Of a stretch of DNA of 20,796 nucleotides, positions 16,188 through 20,796 are shown one piece after another. How positions within the stretch are numbered: the stretch's first letter is position 1; each line of letters begins with the position of its first letter. The position numbers and the translations under genes are program-made. This DNA is from Rhizophagus sp. LPA8_4_AMF (Eukaryota > Glomeromycota > Glomeromycetes > Glomerales > Glomeraceae): NCBI GenBank assembly GCA_021464525.1, contig JADRCO010001264.1, positions 1-20,796 on the forward strand. Reading direction: 5' to 3'. A model generated the notes under the pieces. The model was given only the letters and a program-made list of their open reading frames with translations. It was not told where the DNA came from and did no database searches.

Positions 16188-16840
16188 ATAGTATCACAAA
16201 GTAGAGAGCATAAAATACAAATTGAACGCAAATTTTGTAATCATGTTTAGACATTGCTAAAGTTCACCAATAATGACCCCGTGACTGGTTCACTTTAATT
16301 CTGGTCATATTATAATTAATTTAAATAATAAATATGCATAAATAAGGTTAGATATTAACCGTAATAAACTATTGAAATTTTTATAAACAATAACAAATTT
16401 TTTATTCATCAAGTCAAAACTTTATATTTAATGTTGTTCGAAAGATTTGTTAAGTGAAACTTATACTTTTGTAATTTGAAAGTTCAAAAAAAAAAAAAAA
16501 AAATCGCGTGACGATACAAATTCTGAAAACTACATTTTCGAAAATCCGAATTTGAAATTTCTAAAATTCCAAAATTTATAAATTAATCAGAATTTTGTCA
16601 CTTTTGATTCAAATGGTACATCATAATGGTGGACAATGATTAGTACATTAATGGTACGTTTTATACTGTACTAGATATAATACATTTTCATGAATCAATC
16701 AAAATGTTACATTTTCTGAATTTGTCAAGAGCATTACTGCATTACGTACTTATTATCATTCTCAATAATGGGTTAAATTATTATCAAGTAATCAGATGTA
16801 ACAATAATAATATACAGTACGTACTGTAAGTGGTCTGAAG
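16188..16840. other. Spacer between the two MITE copies
   Basis: No gene. Up to about 16617 it is the 3' flank shared with copy B, including an 18-nt A run at 16485-16502. After that, AT-rich sequence with repeated AATGGTAC strings (16612-16655). Confidence 0.55.
16813..16828. repeat. Perfect 16-bp palindrome
   Basis: TACAGTACGTACTGTA, 12 bp before MITE copy B. The role is unknown. Confidence 0.45.
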
Positions 16841-17026
16841 CCCTATAAAAAAAGTCGATCCGTGTTTTATATTCCATCTTTTTTTCCATAAAAGGCTCAT
16901 ATTTCCGGAATTAATAACCTTATACACGGAATTTATCAAATAATTTACATTTTCCATGAATGGATTCGTGAAAGGCTCATTTTTACGGAGTTTTTACATA
17001 AATAACGGATAAAATTTTTTATAGGG
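16841..17026. mobile_element. MITE copy B, 186 bp
   Basis: Same family and orientation as the element at 16005-16187. It starts CCCTATAAAAAAAGTCGATC and ends ...AAATTTTTTATAGGG, with AAG on both flanks (16838-16840 and 17027-17029) as a 3-bp target duplication. Internal sequence aligns along its whole length with a few point differences and small indels. It is non-coding. Confidence 0.88.
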
Positions 17027-17785
17027 AAGAATTTCAAGTCACACGTGTGTTATTGTCACCACATCTCAAATGATGACATAAACATTCCAAATAATCCTCC
17101 AAACGCAAATCCTATTTTACGAAATTATTGATAATAAAAAGATATCACATATGCTAATTAGTACAGAATTCTCCACTCCAATAATACATATTTGTGGCCA
17201 AAATTTTGTCAATCAGTTTTTCTCTCTACGTTGTTTTATTAAATTAAGGATAATATGTACGGATGTGACATATTTAATATGGTTATGTAAATAAGAAAGC
17301 GATTACTTTTATGAGAAAATACTTATAAGGTATAGGTTACAAAGAGTATAGTGAGATTGAATTTATAATACAAACCGTATAATACGTACACTATATCGTA
17401 TTAATATAATGTGATAATAAAATTACAATAAGATTACGAACTAAGTTTCTATTAGATGTATACTTGTGGTTTCCGATTTTTTCCGGAGGGAATATTTATT
17501 TAGTTCTGTTAAAGAAAAACCCAAATATAAATTATAAATCACTTATAAAGAAAAAAACACAAAGTTGTATATATCGATCTACCTTTCAGAAAATAATTAG
17601 AACATCTGCACCATATGATCCAGGTAGTTCCCAACATTATGTATAATTCCGGCCAGAATTATGGTTACTATTTAGGTAAAACTATGATCTATTTATTGAA
17701 TTAAAAAATACTTGTCCCATTCTCGACCATTAAGATAAAGTTTTTGAAAGGTGATATCATATAATTAAAAAGTGATGTTAATATA
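17027..17785. other. Spacer, no gene supported
   Basis: One open frame (17464-17646, about 60 codons) starts MWFPIF, a string also found in the kinase linker (VVMWFPIPK), but the rest does not align and the match is taken as chance. Otherwise AT-rich. Confidence 0.45.
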
Positions 17786-18100
17786 ATGTATATATTAGAT
17801 TCCATAGATTCCGAAAATTTTATTTTTATTATATATAATTATATACAATCAATAAAATCAATTTTACCGAATTTGTTTATAAACAATGTTAAAACAATAC
17901 AACAAGTCATACCATATGGAAAAGTAAAAATAGGCCCATCAATCAAAAATTCGGAAAATCAGGGTAACCTTTTGCTTCACAAATTATTATTTGATGCAGG
18001 GATACACAATTAATATTTTATTGGACAATCTAAACGTGACAGTAACACACGATTTTCTTATAACGAAAATGTACTCAATATATTAATTTGGAAATTTCAT
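17786..18100 (+). pseudogene. Fossil gene upstream of paralogue 2, counterpart of 14005-14124
   Basis: ATG 17786 to TAA 18011-18013 gives 75 residues with protein-like composition (VIPYGKVKIGPSIKNSENQG, then LLLHKLLFDAGIHN). The last part matches the relic before paralogue 1. After the stop, another frame continues IGQSKRDSNTRFSYNENVLN. It extends further 5' than the copy-A relic (homology starts only at 17980), so the duplication breakpoint cuts inside this gene. Parent family not identified. Confidence 0.45.
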
Positions 18101-18123
18101 ATATTTTTTTTTTTTTTTGTTAA

Positions 18124-18296
18124 TTTGTATAAATAAATTCTAGGAATTTTTCGTTGAATTAAATATAATAATTTCTTCAAAAATAATTCTTTATTAATTT
18201 TCATCAAAAATTTGTATAAATAAATTCTAAGAATTTTTCGTTAAATTAAATATCATAATTTCTTCAAAATAATTCTTTATTAATTTTCATCAAAAA
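18124..18296. repeat. 87-bp tandem duplication ending at the start codon of paralogue 2
   Basis: Unit 1 is 18124-18210 and unit 2 18211-18296, both starting TTTGTATAAATAAATTCTA and ending TTTTCATCAAAAA. They differ at only about three bases plus one indel, so the duplication is young. The last A of unit 2 is the A of the ATG. Unit 1 lacks the ATG because TTTG follows its final A run. The repeat makes up the proximal promoter and/or 5' UTR of the gene and contains a TATAAATAA string in each unit. Paralogue 1 has no such repeat. Confidence 0.85.
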
Positions 18297-19993
18297 TGTC
18301 CAAAATCCCAAGTACAAGTACCCTAAGTTCTATTACGTCATCTACTTTCTCTATTCCCTCCTCGCTTGTATCTGATTTAGATAAATTAAACCTTACTGAA
18401 GACCGTCTAAAACGTTATGCTAGCGAGGCAATCACTCTATCTTCTAATACAACATTGACTAATAATATAGAAAATGAATTAGAGGTTAAAGCCAAATTTT
18501 TACGAGAAAAGGCTATATCCAAAACGCTTAATAACATCAAACAATCAATGAAAGTTGATTTTTGCTTTGTTTTAGACTGCACTGGTTCTATGAAGCCTCA
18601 TATTTCCGCTGCTAAAGATTGTATATTACAGGTGTCAAACTATGTTATACACTCAAATCCAAGCATTAAACTTCGGATTGGTTTTTGTGGCTATAGAGAT
18701 CATAATAATAAATCTGATCGACTGCAAATATTTGATTTCACCGATCAATATGAACAATTTACTCAATATATGTATAATGTAATACCTGCTAGTTCACGAA
18801 ATAATGATGCTCCAGAGGATGTTCTTGGAGGTCTTAACGCTGCAATAACCCAAATGGATTGGCAAAATAACACTCGGGTTCTTCTTCATATTGGTGATTG
18901 TCCACCACATGGTAAGAATTTTACAGATTTGGAAGATAACTATCCGGATGGTGATCCATATGGCTTAACCGCCGAAAGTGTATTAGAAAAGTTGCAATCA
19001 AAAAATATCCTTTATTTTTTTGGAAAAATTACAGATTATACTGAAAAAATGCTTCAAATATTCCGTGGTATAATTGGTGAATTTCCAGTATTTGATATTG
19101 CAGGAGGAGATCCAATTAAATTAATTGACAAAATTGTTAAAGCAACCTCCTCATCTATTACTTATGCCGTTTCACTGACTAGTACTATTGGAAATAAATC
19201 TAGAAATATATATTCTTTACAACAAAGAAAACTCGATATGGACCCAAATGTGCCAGTTTGGGATATTATTCCATTGCAAAAAGGAGTAATTATGTGGTAT
19301 GGTATTCCTGGAACTCTGGATGATCTTAAAAATCCAAAATATTTCAACAAGTCGAATCTATTTTCTAAAAGTTTCTCCTTCAAGATTGCTTCTCAACCAT
19401 TTTCTGCGGGTGTCGAAAAATATGCATACTTTGCTCTTAATATTAAAAGCGATCCAACAAAAGAAATGGTGATGAAAGAATACCTTAAAGTTGGAGAGCG
19501 AAATAATCCTCTTGAAAAGTATCTTGAGGCAGTAGAAGTCTCCACAGTTGCGTATTTTCTTTCTACAAAATTTAATTGGATTGCAGAACAAAAGAATATT
19601 ATCAAAGTAAATTTTCTTGACGTAAAACTTTTACGTTGTAGTACTATTGACGTTCGTACTCGATATTATACTATTGAACCAAAACTTCAAAATGCAGAGT
19701 ATAAACGATTCAATGCAAATAGTGGTGTAATTACAGAACTTCGGCCTACTCTTGAAGCATTTGCCCACTTTACATATGATTACACCAAAGGATATTTAGT
19801 GGTTTGTGATCTTCAAGGAATTGAACTCACTGACGAGTTCTTATTAACTGATCCAGCAATACATTGTATTGATTCTTTAAGATTTGGAAGGACAAATCTT
19901 GGTGAAATGGGAATTAATCAGTTGTTCTCAGCAAATCATAGATGTAATGATGTTTGTAAAAAGCTAAAATTACGCCCTATTAATATTGAATAG
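18296..19993 (+). CDS. VWA domain-alpha-kinase (MHCK/EF2K-type) protein, paralogue 2
   Basis: 565 residues, single exon, roughly three quarters identical to paralogue 1 by eye. The VWA domain starts at V87 with VDFCFVLDCTGSM (MIDAS D94, T96, S98), with GFCGYRDHNN and NDAPEDVLGGLNAA following. The alpha-kinase domain holds K394 (MVMKEYL), D505 (DLQG), D519 (TDPAIH), and zinc ligands H523, H548, C550 and C554, all intact. The predicted activity is a Ser/Thr protein kinase of the atypical alpha-kinase family with a VWA module for protein binding or metal-dependent adhesion; cytosolic, as no signal or membrane segment is seen. Compared with paralogue 1 the N-terminus is 7 residues shorter, the VWA loop reads HIGDCPPHG instead of HICDYPPHG, and the C-terminus ends naturally (RPINIE). 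An AATAAA lies about 90 bp after the stop (20083-20088). Open minus-strand frames across it are shadows. Confidence 0.94.
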   Translation: MSKIPSTSTLSSITSSTFSIPSSLVSDLDKLNLTEDRLKRYASEAITLSSNTTLTNNIENELEVKAKFLREKAISKTLNNIKQSMKVDFCFVLDCTGSMKPHISAAKDCILQVSNYVIHSNPSIKLRIGFCGYRDHNNKSDRLQIFDFTDQYEQFTQYMYNVIPASSRNNDAPEDVLGGLNAAITQMDWQNNTRVLLHIGDCPPHGKNFTDLEDNYPDGDPYGLTAESVLEKLQSKNILYFFGKITDYTEKMLQIFRGIIGEFPVFDIAGGDPIKLIDKIVKATSSSITYAVSLTSTIGNKSRNIYSLQQRKLDMDPNVPVWDIIPLQKGVIMWYGIPGTLDDLKNPKYFNKSNLFSKSFSFKIASQPFSAGVEKYAYFALNIKSDPTKEMVMKEYLKVGERNNPLEKYLEAVEVSTVAYFLSTKFNWIAEQKNIIKVNFLDVKLLRCSTIDVRTRYYTIEPKLQNAEYKRFNANSGVITELRPTLEAFAHFTYDYTKGYLVVCDLQGIELTDEFLLTDPAIHCIDSLRFGRTNLGEMGINQLFSANHRCNDVCKKLKLRPINIE

Positions 19994-20491
19994 TATTTAT
20001 TAACCGAACATATAATTTTGTAAAGTTAACGTTGATCGTTAATTTTGGGCGAAAATTATAATATTGGTCAGAGTTTTAAAATAATAAAAAATTTTGATAA
20101 TTTTGATTAAAAATTTTAAATAAAAAAAAAATTATTATTAAGTTAATTTTCATGTTTAAGTTATCAAGGCTATTGTTCAAATAGTTTTATGTGAAAGTGA
20201 ACCTTGTTTTACTTGTAAATTTTTACATATAATTGCATTATTTACATTATGACCGTTTGACGATTCTGAAAATTGCATATTGAAATCTTGAATTTTAAAA
20301 AAAAACAAATTTTGAAATTTTTGATATTTCTAAAATTCCAAAATTTCAAAATTCCAAATCTTTTTTAATCAAAATTTTGTTACTTTTAGTTCAAATGGAA
20401 ATCACGTACAATTCGAAATGGTTATAAACAATTTCTTAAATGTCTGAAAAGGTAAAAGTTTAGCGGTAAAGTAACGGAAATTGGCTAAGTA
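19994..20491. other. 3' flank of paralogue 2, no gene
   Basis: AT-rich. The part up to about 20398 is shared with copy A. AATAAA at 20083-20088 is a plausible poly(A) signal. Confidence 0.5.
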
Positions 20492-20650
20492 AGTAACGTA
20501 AAGTTACTAATTTAGGTCAATTTACGTTACTCCCCTTAATAAGGCACGGGACGTAAAGTTAATTATATCCACTTTACGTTACTGACGTTACTCCCCTTAC
20601 CTGTATATATTATATAATAAGGTACGGAATGTCGGAACGTAAGGAAGTAA
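20492..20650. repeat. Cluster of direct and inverted ACGTAAAGT/ACGTTACTCCCCTTA repeats
   Basis: AGTAACGTAAAGT (20492-20504) and ACTTTACGTTACT (20571-20583) form a perfect 13-bp inverted repeat. Between and beyond them, ACGTTACTCCCCTTA occurs twice (20524-20538 and 20585-20599), each followed by an AAGGYACGGRAYGT string (20541 and 20619). This looks like a nested pair of small palindromic elements or the end of a larger TIR element. No coding sequence. Confidence 0.6.
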
Positions 20651-20796
20651 GTTGTATTTACTTATTATGTCCCGTGATTTTAAAATAATTTTGATTGGCT
20701 AATTTTTGATCGGTCAATTTTTAACAAAATTTTTTCGTAAAAAAAAAAAATTTATGTATTGAAATTTTATTTACTATAAAATACAACCAAATACAC
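20651..20796. other. Window end, AT-rich, no gene
   Basis: Contains TTTTGATTGG and TTTTTGATCGG near-repeats (20689-20712). Nothing further is supported. Confidence 0.4.

Larger units (their letters stand above)
14004..16617. repeat. Segmental tandem duplication, copy A
   Basis: Copy A corresponds to copy B at 17980-20398. Shared parts, in order: CAAATTATTATTTGATGCAG (14004 and 17980), CAATCTAAACGTGACAGT (about 14093 and 18025), the whole VWA-kinase gene, and a 3' flank containing ATTTCTAAAATTCCAAAATT and a TTTTGTCACTTTTG-like string (about 16557-16617 and 20327-20398). The copies have diverged moderately, and only copy A carries the MITE at 16005. Confidence 0.75.
17980..20398. repeat. Segmental tandem duplication, copy B
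   Basis: Matches copy A (14004-16617) from the fossil tail through the kinase gene to the 3' flank. Copy B lacks the MITE and has its own 87-bp tandem repeat before the start codon, so both changes happened after, or independently of, the duplication. Confidence 0.75.

Noticed and set aside
17464..17646. ORF starting MWFPIF, like the kinase linker VVMWFPIPK
   Set aside because: Only five residues match; the rest does not align to either paralogue, so it is not called a fourth copy.
1..20796. tRNA genes
   Set aside because: I looked for GTTCRANNC B-box strings with a plausible A box and acceptor stem; the few GTTCGA strings (for example near 248 and 4846) have no matching arms. A tRNA scanner would settle this.

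Overview
The window looks like nuclear DNA of an AT-rich early-diverging fungus. The best match is an arbuscular mycorrhizal fungus of the Rhizophagus/Glomeraceae type. This is inferred from protein families recalled from memory, not from a search: a Crinkler-like gene with an LCLVKGN header, a paralogous pair of VWA plus alpha-kinase genes, a decayed TKL-type kinase N-lobe with a WMPYKNFKDI block, short GT-AG introns, and long AT-rich spacers full of small inverted repeats. Nothing suggests bacterial operons, and no rRNA, tRNA or CRISPR was found.

Layout. Positions 1-82 are the end of a pogo/Tigger-like element. 572-1939 is a broken Crinkler gene whose nuclease-like C-terminal part is still open. 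2225-3315 holds unrecognised, frame-broken coding-like DNA. 3643-5430 is repeats: a mini-hairpin, a purine-rich tandem array, a 464-bp TIR element and a pyrimidine tract. 5935-7434 holds decayed minus-strand fragments, one starting like a signal peptide. 8537-9079 is a two-exon gene for a short, possibly myristoylated, N-lobe-only pseudokinase. 10030-10425 is a two-part tandem array. 11235-11535 is a dense cluster of foldback structures. 12307-13339 contains gene fossils, including a previously hidden third copy of the VWA-kinase N-terminus on the minus strand.

The right third is dominated by two intronless, intact paralogues (571 and 565 aa). Each has a VWA domain followed by an alpha-kinase (MHCK/EF2K/TRPM7-type) domain with the ATP lysine and all four zinc ligands. 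They lie in a tandem segmental duplication (about 14004-16617 and 17980-20398) that also carries the fossil tail of an unidentified upstream gene and a shared 3' flank. A 183-bp MITE landed exactly at the 3' end of the first copy and now supplies its stop codon. A second MITE copy lies 0.65 kb downstream. The second paralogue has an 87-bp tandem duplication that ends at its start codon.

Functionally only three loci look expressible as proteins: the two VWA-alpha-kinases and perhaps the short pseudokinase. The Crinkler and the other fragments look like relics. The window reads as a fast-evolving, repeat-driven gene-family region.
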